Shown: piece by piece, positions 18,231-28,936 of the stretch
Layout of the letters: each line of letters starts with the position of its first letter
Position numbering within the stretch: position 1 is the first letter of the stretch
From: an uncultured Alphaproteobacteria bacterium
GTDB lineage: Bacteria > Pseudomonadota > Alphaproteobacteria > Rhizobiales > Ancalomicrobiaceae
DNA length: 60,449 bases
Direction: 5' to 3'
NCBI GenBank assembly: GCA_937864925.1
Contig: CALMFH010000027.1
Location: 1-60,449, forward strand
Notes under the pieces: model-generated
Seen by the model: the letters and a program-made list of their open reading frames with translations, nothing else
Database searches by the model: none
What the model was told of the DNA's origin: nothing
Made by a program: the position numbers and the translations under genes

Positions 18231-18896
18231 ATGGACCAGTTTAGCGGAATTCGGGCGAAGACGCGGCGGAACCACGGTGCGGACGATCGATCCGCCGCGC
18301 GATCTCTCGCTCTCGCCCGGATCGCCCTTCTCCTCGTCGCGGCACTTCCCGCCCCCGCCCTCGCTTCCGGTGGTCACGACCCACCGCCCCCCGCCGCCGC
18401 GCCCGCCGCACCGCCCGAACCGCCCCCCCCGCCGCCACCGCGCCGGCCGCCACCCGACGTCCGCCCGCCGATCGACGGGCCGATCGCCGCGCCGGTGCCC
18501 AGGACACGGGTCCGCGTCCTCTCGGACGCCACGACCGGTCTGGCGCTGGGCGGCTACGACCCCGTCCTCTATTTCCTGGAGAACCGGGCGATCCGCGGCG
18601 ACGTCCGCTTCCAGTTCGACTGGAGCGGCGCCACCTGGTGGTTCCGCAACGAAGGCGATCTCGCCGCCTTCCGCGCCGCTCCCGAGGTCTACACCCCACG
18701 CTTCGCCGGGCGTTGCGCCTTCGCGGTGGCGCAGGGGAGACCGGCCGAGGGCTCGCCGCTCCATCATCTCGTCTGGCGGGGTCGATTGCTGCTCTTCGCC
18801 GACGCCACCTCGCGCATCGCCTTTCTCGAGGACCCCGACCGCCTCCTCGCCGAGGCGGACCGGCGTTGGCCGGCTCTGGCCGCCGATCTGCAGTGA
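18231..18896 (+). CDS. Secreted YHS-domain protein
   Basis: A 221-residue protein. After an N-terminal hydrophobic segment (about residues 26-43, ending ALAS) that looks like a signal peptide there is a Pro/Ala-rich low-complexity stretch (about 46-85) and then a YHS-type domain: LGGYDPVLYFLENRAIRGD, then FDWSGATWWFRNEGDLAAFRAAPEVY and a C-terminal helical tail. YHS domains are small metal-associated modules; the related secreted alphaproteobacterial proteins have no firm function. The ATG at 18231 was chosen as the nearest start to the hydrophobic segment; a much longer frame upstream lies antisense to eipA. Confidence 0.75.
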   Translation: MDQFSGIRAKTRRNHGADDRSAARSLALARIALLLVAALPAPALASGGHDPPPPAAAPAAPPEPPPPPPPRRPPPDVRPPIDGPIAAPVPRTRVRVLSDATTGLALGGYDPVLYFLENRAIRGDVRFQFDWSGATWWFRNEGDLAAFRAAPEVYTPRFAGRCAFAVAQGRPAEGSPLHHLVWRGRLLLFADATSRIAFLEDPDRLLAEADRRWPALAADLQ

Positions 18897-19192
18897 CCTC
18901 GGGACAGCCCGCCGCTTCGCTCCGGCCGATTTCGAATCGCACACGAATCGTGCCGATACCCCGTTGCTAAAGCTCGCTCATTGGGATTTGATCGCCCGAT
19001 CAGGAAGCGGTCGATCGGTCCTCGACGACGGCGTCTTCGGGATCGGCCTTCCCATCATGGCGGGCCGAAGGGAAGCGTCGAAACGGGGAAACCACATCTC
19101 TGGGAAGGATCTTCCTCCCGATCGACCATGCCTCCCGGACCACCTTTCGAAACGGCTCATCTGCACTGAAAGCACGAGAAGGAGCGATCTCG

Positions 19193-20797
19193 ATGAAACG
19201 GACCCTCACCACGGGCGCTGCCACCCTCTTGGCGATGCTCGCCCTCGGCGTCACGGCCGTCGAGGCCAAGACACTGGTCTATTGCTCGGAAGGCAGCCCT
19301 GAGAACTTCACCCCGGCGCTCAACACCACCGGCACCACCTTCGACGCCGCGCGACCCGTCTACAACCAGCTCGTCGAATTCGCCCGCGGCACCACCACCG
19401 TCGTCGCCGGCCTCGCCGAGAAGTGGGAGGTCTCCGCCGACGGCAAGACCATCACCTTCAATCTGCGCAAGGGCGTGAAGTGGCATTCGGGCGTCAACAA
19501 TTTCAAGCCGACCCGTGACTTCAATGCCGACGACGTGCTCTTCTCCTTCAATCGTCAATGGAAGGAGGATCACCCCTACCACAAGATTTCCGGCGGCAAG
19601 TACGACTACTTCGCCGACATGGAGATGCCGACGCTGCTCGAGTCGATCGAGAAGAAGGACGACTACACCGTCGTCATGAAGCTCAAGGAGGCGAACGCGC
19701 CGATCATGGCCAACCTCGCCATGGACTTCGGCACCATCCAATCGGCCGAATACGCCGACATGCTGCTCAAGGCCGGCAAGCCCGAGCAGTTCGACCAGTT
19801 CCCGGTCGGCACCGGACCGTTCCAGTTCGTCGCCTACCAGAAGGACGCGGTCATCCGCTACAAGGCCAACCCGGCCTATTTCGGCGCCGAGAAGGCCAAG
19901 ATCGACGATCTCGTCTTCGCCATCACGCCGGATCCGACCGCCCGCCTCGCCAAGCTCAAGAAGGGCGAGTGCCACGTCATGATCGCCCCGCGCCCGGCCG
20001 ACCTCGCCGAGATCAAGGCCGACCCGGCGCTCAACCTGATGAGCGCCCCCGGCCTCAACATCGCCTACTGGGCCTTCAATCTGACCAAGCCGCCGATGGA
20101 CAACAAGAAGGTCCGTCAGGCCTTCGCCGCCGCCATCGACAAGGCGGCGATCCTCAAGGAGGTCTATCAGGGCGCCGGCCAGTCGGCCAAGAACCTGATC
20201 CCGCCGACCATCTGGTCGTGGAACGACAAGGTCGAGGACTACAAGTACGATCCGGAAGCGGCGAAGAAGCTGATCGCCGAATCCGGCGTCGCCACCCCGA
20301 TCAAGATCGATCTGTGGTGGATGCCGGTGCAGCGTCCCTACAACCCGAACGCCAAGCGCATCGCCGAGATGATGCAGGCCGACCTCGCCAAGATCGGCGT
20401 CACCGCCGAGCTCAAGTCCTACGAGTGGGGCGAGTATCGCAAGCGCATGCAGGCGGGTGAGCACATCACCGGCCAGCTCGGGTGGACCGGCGACAACGGC
20501 GACCCGGACAACTTCTTCTTCCTCATCGGCTGCAACGCCGAGGGTAAGCCGGCGGGCCAGAACCTGTCGAAGTGGTGCAACAAGGACTTCAACGACAAGC
20601 TCGCCAAGGCCCGCTCGCTCTCCGACATCAAGGAGCGCACCAAGCTCTACGAGGAGATGCAGGTCATCGCCCGCGAAGAGGTGCCGCAGTTCACCATCGC
20701 CCACTCGGTGGTGTTCGAACCGACCCGTAAGGAAGTCGAGGGCTGGAAGATCTCGCCCTTCGGCCGCCACGAGTTCCACGGCATCGACCTGAAGTGA
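19193..20797 (+). CDS. dppA: Dipeptide-binding periplasmic protein DppA
   Basis: A 534-residue solute-binding protein of the SBP_bac_5 family. The signal peptide spans residues 1-24 (ending AVEA), and the mature N terminus KTLVYCSEGSPENF matches E. coli DppA closely, as do the later GLAEKWEVS, VYQGAGQSAKNLIPPT and GWTGDNGDPDNFF segments. It captures dipeptides in the periplasm and delivers them to DppBC. The start ATG has an AGAAGGAG ribosome site. It leads a five-gene plus-strand operon; the 158-base gap to dppB holds a long hairpin that may raise dppA expression over the rest. Confidence 0.95.
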   Translation: MKRTLTTGAATLLAMLALGVTAVEAKTLVYCSEGSPENFTPALNTTGTTFDAARPVYNQLVEFARGTTTVVAGLAEKWEVSADGKTITFNLRKGVKWHSGVNNFKPTRDFNADDVLFSFNRQWKEDHPYHKISGGKYDYFADMEMPTLLESIEKKDDYTVVMKLKEANAPIMANLAMDFGTIQSAEYADMLLKAGKPEQFDQFPVGTGPFQFVAYQKDAVIRYKANPAYFGAEKAKIDDLVFAITPDPTARLAKLKKGECHVMIAPRPADLAEIKADPALNLMSAPGLNIAYWAFNLTKPPMDNKKVRQAFAAAIDKAAILKEVYQGAGQSAKNLIPPTIWSWNDKVEDYKYDPEAAKKLIAESGVATPIKIDLWWMPVQRPYNPNAKRIAEMMQADLAKIGVTAELKSYEWGEYRKRMQAGEHITGQLGWTGDNGDPDNFFFLIGCNAEGKPAGQNLSKWCNKDFNDKLAKARSLSDIKERTKLYEEMQVIAREEVPQFTIAHSVVFEPTRKEVEGWKISPFGRHEFHGIDLK

Positions 20798-20836
20798 TCC
20801 GACGGGATCCGGTGAACACCAAGCCGGCGGAGCCTT

Positions 20837-20889
20837 CGTGATCGAAATCCGACGCTCGCGCGCAGCGAGCGTCGGATTGTTTCGATCAC
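20837..20889 (+). terminator. Long hairpin between dppA and dppB
   Basis: Arms AATCCGACGCTCGC (20846-20859) and GCGAGCGTCGGATT (20865-20878) are perfect complements with a five-base loop. Outside them GTGATCGAAA (about 20838-20847) pairs with TTTCGATCAC (20880-20889) across a small asymmetry. There is no long T run, so it may be an attenuator or an mRNA-stabilising element rather than a full stop. Confidence 0.7.
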
Positions 20890-20955
20890 GGGTATGATCA
20901 CGCGGCGGGTCGACCGACCCGCCGGGCCCCGCCGGCGATCCTTTGAGGGCACTCG

Positions 20956-21969
20956 ATGTTCCGCTACCTGCTGCGACGCGCCGCGCTGACGTTGCCGACC
21001 TTCGTCGCGCTGATGTTCATCACCTTCGTCGCCATCCGCCTCGTCCCCGGCGATCCGGTCGAGGTCCGGACCGGCGAACGCGGCATCTCGCCGGAGCGCC
21101 TCGCCCAGTTCCGCCACGAACTCGGTCTCGACCAGCCGGTGTGGAAACAGTTCCTCGACTATGTCTGGGGCATCCTCCACGGCGATTTCGGCACCTCGCT
21201 GGTCACCAACGCGAAGGTGCTGAACGAATTCGCCACGCTCTTCCCGGCGACCATCGAGCTCTCGCTCTCCGCCATGCTCTTCGCCGTGCTGATCGGCGTG
21301 CCCGCCGGCACCATCGCCGCGGTCAAGCGCGGCTCGCCCTTCGACCACACCGTGATGGGCGCCTCGGTCATCGGGTTCTCGATGCCGATCTTCTGGTGGG
21401 GCCTGTTGCTGATCATGCTGGTCTCCGAGCGCTGGGGGCTGACCCCGGTCTCCGGCCGCCTCGATCTGATCAAGTACTACTTCGAGCCGACCACCGGCTT
21501 CCTGTTGATCGACAGCTGGATGTCGGACCAGAAGGGCGCCTTCCTCTCGGCACTGCATCATCTGGTGCTACCGACCATCGTGCTCGGCACCATCCCGCTC
21601 GCCGTCATCGCCCGTATCACGCGCTCCTCGATGCTCGAGGTGCTGAACGAGGACTACGTCCGCACCGCGCGCGCCAAAGGTCTGTCGCCGTTGCGGGTGA
21701 TCGGCCTCCATGCGCTGAGGAACGCGCTGATCCCGGTCATCACCTCGATCGGCCTGCAGATCGGAACGTTGCTCGCCGGCGCGGTGCTGACCGAGACCAT
21801 CTTCTCCTGGCCCGGCGTCGGCAAATGGCTGATCGAGGGCATCGGCCGGCGCGACTATCCGGCGCTGCAGGGCGGCATCATGCTGATCTCGTCCATCGTC
21901 ATCTTCGTCAATCTCGGCGTCGACGTGCTCTACGGCGCCATCAATCCGAGGCTGCGCCATGGCCGCTGA
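20956..21969 (+). CDS. dppB: Dipeptide ABC transporter permease DppB
   Basis: A 337-residue integral membrane protein with the N-terminal YLLRRAALTLPTFVALMFITF helix typical of DppB/OppB and about six membrane helices. The cytoplasmic ABC-interaction loop is visible as EVLNEDYVRTARAKGLS (near residues 228-244). It forms the translocation channel with DppC. The gene follows the inter-cistronic hairpin after dppA and overlaps dppC by 11 bases. Confidence 0.95.
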   Translation: MFRYLLRRAALTLPTFVALMFITFVAIRLVPGDPVEVRTGERGISPERLAQFRHELGLDQPVWKQFLDYVWGILHGDFGTSLVTNAKVLNEFATLFPATIELSLSAMLFAVLIGVPAGTIAAVKRGSPFDHTVMGASVIGFSMPIFWWGLLLIMLVSERWGLTPVSGRLDLIKYYFEPTTGFLLIDSWMSDQKGAFLSALHHLVLPTIVLGTIPLAVIARITRSSMLEVLNEDYVRTARAKGLSPLRVIGLHALRNALIPVITSIGLQIGTLLAGAVLTETIFSWPGVGKWLIEGIGRRDYPALQGGIMLISSIVIFVNLGVDVLYGAINPRLRHGR

Positions 21970-22864
21970 CGCTTCCGCCGCGCCCCCGGCGATGGCCGGC
22001 CCGAAGGGGCCGCTCGCCGACTTCTGGGACAGTTTCTCCGAGAACCGCGGCGCCGTCGCCGGGTTGGTGCTTCTGGTCCTGATCGCGCTCCTGGCGATCT
22101 TCGCCGACCTCGTCGCCCCCTATTCGCCGATCGAACAGTTCCGTGAGTTCTCCAAGGCCCCACCGGTGTGGGAGGACGGCGGTACCTGGCGTTTCGTCCT
22201 CGGGACCGATGCGCTCGGCCGCGACATGCTCTCCCGCCTGATCCACGGCGCCCGGGTGTCGCTGTTCATCGGCCTCTCGGTGATGGTGGTGTCGGTGACC
22301 ATCGGCATCGTCCTCGGCCTCGCCGCAGCCTTCGCCGGCGGGCTGTTCGACACCATCGTCATGCGCATCATGGACCTGATCATCGCGGTCCCTTCGCTGG
22401 TGCTCGCCATCCTGGTCGTCGCCATCCTCGGGCCCTCCCTCACCAACACCATCGTCGCGGTGACCGTCGTCTATCTGCCGCGCTACGTCCGTCTGGTGCG
22501 CGCCTCGGCGCTGGCCGAGATCGGCAAGGACTACGTCACCGCCGCCCGTACCGTCGGCGTCGGCCGGATACGGCTGATGTTCGTCACCGTCCTGCCCAAC
22601 TGCCTCGCCCCGCTGATCGTCCAGGCCGCCCTCGGCGTCTCCGACGCCATCCTCGAAGCTGCGGCGCTGGGCTTCCTCGGTCTCGGCGCCCAGCCGCCGA
22701 TCCCCGAGTGGGGCTCGATGCTCGCCGACAGCCGCGAGTTCATCCGCTCCGATCCGTGGATCGTCACGCTCCCCGGCCTCGCCATCCTGTTCACCGTCGT
22801 CTCGATCAATCTGATGGGCGACGGCCTGCGCGACGCCTTCGACCCGAAACTGAAGCGGAGCTGA
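21959..22864 (+). CDS. dppC: Dipeptide ABC transporter permease DppC
   Basis: A 301-residue permease with an N-terminal cytoplasmic extension (residues 1-40, ending in the conserved FSENRGAVAGL), the LGTDALGRDMLSRLIHGARVS motif after the first helix, and about six membrane helices. The ABC-interaction loop is EIGKDYVTAARTVGVGR. It pairs with DppB to form the channel of the dipeptide importer. It overlaps dppB by 11 bases and precedes dppD by nine. Confidence 0.95.
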   Translation: MAADASAAPPAMAGPKGPLADFWDSFSENRGAVAGLVLLVLIALLAIFADLVAPYSPIEQFREFSKAPPVWEDGGTWRFVLGTDALGRDMLSRLIHGARVSLFIGLSVMVVSVTIGIVLGLAAAFAGGLFDTIVMRIMDLIIAVPSLVLAILVVAILGPSLTNTIVAVTVVYLPRYVRLVRASALAEIGKDYVTAARTVGVGRIRLMFVTVLPNCLAPLIVQAALGVSDAILEAAALGFLGLGAQPPIPEWGSMLADSREFIRSDPWIVTLPGLAILFTVVSINLMGDGLRDAFDPKLKRS

Positions 22865-22873
22865 GGCGGCGCC

Positions 22874-23871
22874 ATGAACCTTCTCGAGATCGAGAACCTG
22901 TCGGTCGACTTCGAGACCCGTTCGGGCCTCTTCCGCGCCGTCGACCGCGTGTCGCTCACCGTCGCACCACGCGAGATCGTGTCGATCGTCGGCGAATCGG
23001 GCTCCGGCAAGTCGGTGGCGATGCTCGCGGTCATGGGCCTCCTGCCCAAGACCGCCCGCGTCACCGCCGACCGTCTGACCTTCGGTGGCGAGAACCTGCT
23101 CGGCATCTCCCCCGCCGCCCGCCGCAAGCTCGTCGGCAAAGACATCGCCATGATCTTCCAGGAGCCGATGTCGTCGCTGAACCCGTGCTTCACCGTCGGC
23201 TTCCAGATCGGCGAGTCGCTCGAGACTCATCTCGGCCTCGGCCGCGCCGCCCGCCACACCCGGTCGATCGAACTGCTCGAGCAGGTCGGCATCCCGGAGC
23301 CCGAGGCCCGGCTTCGCGCCTTCCCGCATCAACTCTCCGGCGGCATGAGCCAGCGCGTGATGATCGCCATGGCGATCGCCTGCTCCCCCAAGCTCCTCAT
23401 CGCCGACGAACCCTCGACCGCCCTCGACGTCACCATCCAGGCACAGATCCTCGATCTCCTGGTGCGGCTTCGCGACGAGAAGGACATGGGTCTGGTACTG
23501 ATCACCCACGACATGGGCGTCGTCGCCGAGACCGCCGAACGTGTCGTGGTGCAATACGCCGGTCAACAGGTCGAACTCGCCGAGACCGTCGCCCTCTTCG
23601 ACGACCCGCACCACCCCTACACCGCCGCCCTGCTCTCGGCGCTGCCCGAACGGGCGACCGAGAAGCGCCTGCCGTCGATCCCAGGCATGGTTCCCGGCCA
23701 GTGGGATCGGCCGGCCGGCTGCCTGTTCGCGCCGCGCTGTACCTTCGCCGCCGAGATCTGCCACACCCGGGCGCCGGCGCCCTGCGGCGCCGACCTCGGC
23801 CGCGCGCTCTGTCACTTCCCCCTCGTCGGCGGCCGTCCGCGCCTCGACCTCGCGACCGCCGGAGCCGCCCG

Positions 23872-23875
<4 letters not shown>
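22874..23875 (+). CDS. dppD: Dipeptide ABC transporter ATPase DppD
   Basis: A 333-residue ATP-binding subunit. Walker A is GESGSGKSV (about residues 39-47), the signature motif [14 protein letters not shown], and Walker [13 protein letters not shown]. The C-terminal oligopeptide-transporter extension, with the Cys-containing [10 protein letters not shown] and further cysteines, is the class that in several relatives binds an iron-sulphur cluster. It powers import with DppF. Its stop codon overlaps the dppF start (ATGA), so the two ATPases are translationally coupled. Confidence 0.95.
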
Positions 23876-24855
<980 letters not shown>

Positions 24856-24901
24856 GCCGCCGGACGCGCCGGGACACGCTCTCGACGGAGCGGATCCGAC
24901 A

Positions 24902-25366
24902 TCACGGCTCCGGGCGTTTCACCCGCCGCCCGACGTTGGCGATGATCTGGCGGGCGTCGATCGCCTCCGCCTTGTCCTGCGCCGGCGCGTCGGCCGGCAG
25001 GATGCGGATCATCAGGTCCTCGCCGGGATTCTTGCGGTGATGGAGCAGCCCGAAACCGGCCTGCTCCTGCGAGGCGCCGAGCGCCTGCATGGTGTAGAGC
25101 CCGGCCGAACGGCCGTGCCCGGCGTCGTGCTTGCCGACGATGGCGAAATGCGTCCGCCCGGCACCGACCGTCGTCTCCGCCGCCTTGAGCAGGACGTAGT
25201 CCTGGATCGTCGTTTCGTCCGTGTAGAGATTGCCGCGCACCGAGATCCGCCACAGATCGTCGGTCATCTGCGCCGCGTTCACCCCACCGGTCGCTCCCAT
25301 CTCCTGATAGCGCGTCGCACAGCCGGCGAGCATCAGACCGACACACAACACCACGACGGCTCGCAT
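24902..25366 (-). CDS. Small lipoprotein (CC0125/CC1285-like)
   Basis: A 154-residue protein with a lipobox: MRAVVVLCVGLMLAGC, lipidation Cys at residue 16. The segment TRYQEMGATGGVNAAQMTDD followed by WRISVRGN and a conserved ELL-type helix (DYVLLKAAETT) is typical of the alphaproteobacterial CC0125/CC1285 lipoproteins, whose function is unknown. The ATG at 25366 starts the signal; the frame open further upstream is not secretory. It is convergent with dppF and divergent from the radical SAM gene. Confidence 0.78.
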   Translation of the reverse strand: MRAVVVLCVGLMLAGCATRYQEMGATGGVNAAQMTDDLWRISVRGNLYTDETTIQDYVLLKAAETTVGAGRTHFAIVGKHDAGHGRSAGLYTMQALGASQEQAGFGLLHHRKNPGEDLMIRILPADAPAQDKAEAIDARQIIANVGRRVKRPEP

Positions 25367-25583
25367 CTCACACCCACCGATCGCCATTCTGCATCCGAGG
25401 GTAGCAGAAGCGGCCGAGGAGTCGAGATCGTGTCGACCCCGAGGCGCGGCCCGTGACGCCTTCCGGGTCGCGAGCCGTCGTCGATGGCCCGCCCTGCCCA
25501 CGGCCGCGGATCGATCGTGACGCCGAAAGAGATTTCCCCCACCGCTGTTCCGCCGTAAGTTCGAGGCGGAGGGCCGCACCACG

Positions 25584-27362
25584 ATGGACCAGATCAACCC
25601 TGCCCCGCACGAAATCTTCCGTTTCGTGATGATCAAGCCGACGCACTACGACGACGACGGCTATCCGGTTCTGTGGTGGCGTTCGCTCATCCCCTCGAAC
25701 TCCCTCGCCGCGATCAACGGCCTCCTGCTCGACGCGGCGCAGAGGCAGGTGTTGGGGCCGAACGTCGAGATCCGCGGCATGGCCATCGACGAGCCGAACA
25801 CCCGTATCCGCCCGGACAGGTTGATCCGTGAATTGAAGGCCGCCGGCGGCCGCGCGGCGATCGCCTTCGTCGGTGTCCAATCGAACCAGTTCCCCCGCGC
25901 CGTCGATCTCGCCCGCCCCTTCCTCGCCGCGGGGTTCCCCGTCGTGATCGGCGGTTTCCACGTCTCCGGCTGTCTGGCGATGCTGAAGGAACGTCCGGCC
26001 GAACTCGTCGCGGCTCAGGAGATGGGCATCTCGCTCTTCGCCGGCGAGGCCGAGGAGGGCCGCCTCGACGAGGTGTTGCGCGACGCCTATGCCGGGCGGC
26101 TGAAGCCGCTCTACGACCACATGGCCGATCTGCCGTCGCTCGAAGGCGCGCCGACACCCTTCCTCCCCGTCGACACCCTGAAAGGCACCCGCAACGAGTT
26201 CTCGAGCTTCGATCTCGGTCGCGGCTGCCCGTTCCAGTGCTCGTTCTGCACCATCATCAACGTCCAGGGCCGCAAGAGCCGCTTCCGGACCGCCGACGAC
26301 CTGGAGAAGATCATCCGCAGCAACTGGGCCCAGGGCATCCGCAAGTTCTTCATCACCGACGACGACCTCGCCCGCAACAAGAACTGGGAGGCCTTCTTCG
26401 ATCGGATGATCGAGCTCAGGAAGGAACTGAACGTCCGCCTGGAGATCTTCGTCCAAGTCGACACCGGCTGCCACCGCATCCCCGGTTTCATCGACAAGGC
26501 GGTGGCGGCCGGCGTCACCCGGGTGTTCATCGGCCTCGAGAACATCAACCCCGACAACCTGCTCCACGTCGCCAAGCGCCACAACAAGATCACCGATTAC
26601 CGCGCCATGCTGCAGCAGTGGTGGCGACACGGCATCGCCATCTACGCCGGCTACATCATCGGTTTTCCGGCGGACACCAAGGAGAAGATCCTCCGCGACA
26701 TCGAGATCATCAAACGCGAGTTGCCGGTCAACGTCCTGGAGTTCTTCTTCCTGACGCCGCTCCCCGGCTCCGCCGACCACAAGGCCCATGTCGAGGGCGG
26801 TCGCTGGATGGACCCGGATCTCAACAAGCTCGATCTCTTCCACCGCATGGTCCACCACCCGGTGATGTCGGATCGCGAATGGGAGGAGGCCTATCACGCC
26901 GCCTGGCGCACCTTCTACGACTGGGACCACATCGAGACGATGAGTCGCCGCGGTGCCGCGTCTCCGAAGAAGGGCATGAACATCGACGAGATCATCGAGT
27001 TCTACTCGATGTACGCGGTCGAGCGGCTCCACCCGCTCGAGGGCGGTATCCTGCGCAAGCGCCATCGCCGCGACCGCCGTCCCGGCATGCCCCTCGCCAA
27101 TCCGCTGCTCTTCTACCCCGCCTACGCCATCGAAACGGTGGTGAAGATGGCCCGCTTCGCCTGGTACTACGGCCGCGCCGCCCTCATCCACCGCCGCGTC
27201 CATGCCGACCCGAACCGGCGCGCCTACACCGACGTTGCCCTCACCCCGCCGACGGCCGAGGAATTCGCCGAACTCGGTCTCTTCACCGAGACGAGCGGCG
27301 CCGACGCCGCCATCCGCCGCAAACAGTTGCAGGAATCCCTGTCGCTGCCGAAGACCGGTTGA
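25584..27362 (+). CDS. Radical SAM protein with B12-binding-like N-terminal domain
   Basis: A 592-residue protein. Residues 1-190 form a Rossmann-like domain in the place where related enzymes bind cobalamin (VVIGGFHVSG near 120-129), but the DxHxxG cobalamin motif is not seen. The radical SAM core starts with the iron-sulphur ligands C215, C219 and C222 (GCPFQCSFCT), followed by DDDLARN and the later GLENINPDNL and YIIGFPADT motifs. About 190 further residues (400-592) match nothing I recognise and include a hydrophobic segment with FYPAYAIETVVKMARF. Such enzymes generate a 5'-deoxyadenosyl radical, but the reaction cannot be inferred. The gene is monocistronic. Confidence 0.82.
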   Translation: MDQINPAPHEIFRFVMIKPTHYDDDGYPVLWWRSLIPSNSLAAINGLLLDAAQRQVLGPNVEIRGMAIDEPNTRIRPDRLIRELKAAGGRAAIAFVGVQSNQFPRAVDLARPFLAAGFPVVIGGFHVSGCLAMLKERPAELVAAQEMGISLFAGEAEEGRLDEVLRDAYAGRLKPLYDHMADLPSLEGAPTPFLPVDTLKGTRNEFSSFDLGRGCPFQCSFCTIINVQGRKSRFRTADDLEKIIRSNWAQGIRKFFITDDDLARNKNWEAFFDRMIELRKELNVRLEIFVQVDTGCHRIPGFIDKAVAAGVTRVFIGLENINPDNLLHVAKRHNKITDYRAMLQQWWRHGIAIYAGYIIGFPADTKEKILRDIEIIKRELPVNVLEFFFLTPLPGSADHKAHVEGGRWMDPDLNKLDLFHRMVHHPVMSDREWEEAYHAAWRTFYDWDHIETMSRRGAASPKKGMNIDEIIEFYSMYAVERLHPLEGGILRKRHRRDRRPGMPLANPLLFYPAYAIETVVKMARFAWYYGRAALIHRRVHADPNRRAYTDVALTPPTAEEFAELGLFTETSGADAAIRRKQLQESLSLPKTG

Positions 27363-27537
27363 CCCGTCCACCTTTCGGCGACCGGCCGCCGACGTGGCGG
27401 CGGTCGCCGAGGATCGGCGGATGCGACGACGCTTGAACCTCGGCGAGCCGGCGCGTAGCCTCGTTCTCGGCAAAGGGACGGGGATCGCGGATCCGACGAG
27501 CGACCTCTCCCGAAGGACGTCTTCGAGGGAGGTGTGC

Positions 27538-28809
27538 GTGTCGCTTCGGATCGCCCTGTCGCGCTGCCTCGCCCATCTCGTCGCCGGGGCGGTCCTTCTC
27601 GCCGCGATCGTCGTGCCGGCCGCGGCGAAGAACGAATACAGCCTCGATCGCGAGGTCGACAGCGTGCGCGGCTGGCGCGTCGCCGCCAACGAGATCCGCC
27701 GCGGCTGCCTCGCCGCCGCCTCCTACCAGTCGGGCACGGTGATCGAGGTCGGCTTCGACCGGCGCAGCGACAGCGCCTTCATGCTCTACGCCAACCGCGA
27801 CTGGACCTTCCTCGAGGCCGGCGAGCGCTACGAGATCGCCCTGACCTTCGACGGCAGCAAGCGCTGGAAGGGCACGGCCCTCGGCGTGCGCGCCGGCACC
27901 CTCCCCGGTCTGGCGCTCGAGAAGATCAAGTCGGAGTTCGTCATCGACTTCGCCAACTACTCCACCGTCAGGATCGACTTCCGCGGCCGCCGCCTCGACG
28001 GGTTCAACCTTTCGGGAACCCGGGCCGCGGTCAGCGCCGTCCTCTCCTGCACCACCGACGTCCGCGACGGCCGTCTCGCACTCGGCACCGCTCCCGCCGA
28101 ACCGCCCCGCGCTCCGGCCGACGCCGCCGCCACACCCGCCCCGACGCCGACGAAGCCGGAACCGGAGAAGCGGCCGTCGCTTTCCACCGGCACCGGCTTC
28201 TTCGTCTCCGATGCCGGCCATGTCGTCACCAACGCCCATGTGGTGGAGGCCTGTGCCGAGACGCGGCTCAAGCTGCCCGACGGCAACGTCGTCGCCGCCA
28301 CGGTCAAGGCACGCTCCCCCCAGAACGATCTCGCCGTGCTGCAGGCCGCGGCGAAGCCCGCCGGCGTCGCCCTGCTGCGCGGAGGTGCACCGGCCCGCCT
28401 CGGCGACAGCATCGTCCTGTTCGGCTATCCCCTGGTCGGCGAACTGACCGTCACCGGCAATCTCTCGACCGGCCTGATCTCCGCCCTCGCCGGCCCGCGT
28501 GAGGACGTCACCCGCATGCAGATCTCCGCCCCGGTCCAATCCGGCAATTCCGGCGGCGCGGTGGTCGACCAATCGGGTCGAGTGGTCGGCGTCGTCGTCG
28601 CCAAGACCGACATCAAGTCGCGGACCGCTGGCGGCGTCGAGGTACTGCAGAACGTCAACTTCGCGATCAAGTCGAGCGTGTTGTCGCTCTTCCTCGACGC
28701 CAACCAGGTCCCCTACACCCAGGAAGCGACAGCGGCCGAGAAGTCGATCGCCGACGTCGCCGAGATCGCCAAGACCTTCTCCGCCCTGGTCATCTGCCGC
28801 GCCCGCTGA
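27538..28809 (+). CDS. Exported trypsin-like serine protease (S1C-like) with extra N-terminal domain
   Basis: A 423-residue protein beginning at GTG 27538, five bases after a GGAGG ribosome site. The signal peptide covers about residues 1-30 (ending VPAAA). Residues 31-185 form a domain of unknown type, then a Pro/Ala-rich linker (about 186-210) leads to a trypsin-like protease with catalytic H234 (NAHVV), D264 (NDLAVL) and S338 (GNSGGAVV). No PDZ domain follows, unlike DegP/DegQ. It likely degrades or processes periplasmic proteins. Upstream in-frame codons exist but overlap the radical SAM gene. Confidence 0.85.
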   Translation: MSLRIALSRCLAHLVAGAVLLAAIVVPAAAKNEYSLDREVDSVRGWRVAANEIRRGCLAAASYQSGTVIEVGFDRRSDSAFMLYANRDWTFLEAGERYEIALTFDGSKRWKGTALGVRAGTLPGLALEKIKSEFVIDFANYSTVRIDFRGRRLDGFNLSGTRAAVSAVLSCTTDVRDGRLALGTAPAEPPRAPADAAATPAPTPTKPEPEKRPSLSTGTGFFVSDAGHVVTNAHVVEACAETRLKLPDGNVVAATVKARSPQNDLAVLQAAAKPAGVALLRGGAPARLGDSIVLFGYPLVGELTVTGNLSTGLISALAGPREDVTRMQISAPVQSGNSGGAVVDQSGRVVGVVVAKTDIKSRTAGGVEVLQNVNFAIKSSVLSLFLDANQVPYTQEATAAEKSIADVAEIAKTFSALVICRAR

Positions 28810-28844
28810 CCCCACGGCATCACATCTCGCCGTCGACCGGATCT

Positions 28845-28865
28845 CCGACCGAGACGCCCGGTCGG
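28845..28865. terminator. Weak hairpin between convergent genes
   Basis: CCGACCG (28845-28851) pairs with CGGTCGG (28859-28865) around a seven-base loop, between the protease gene and the end of the kdp operon. No T run follows. Confidence 0.35.
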
Positions 28866-28936
28866 CCCCGCCGGATCGCCACCCTGCGAGACCCGTTCCG
28901 TCGGGCCGAAGCCGACTCACGATCGATGCGGTGGGA

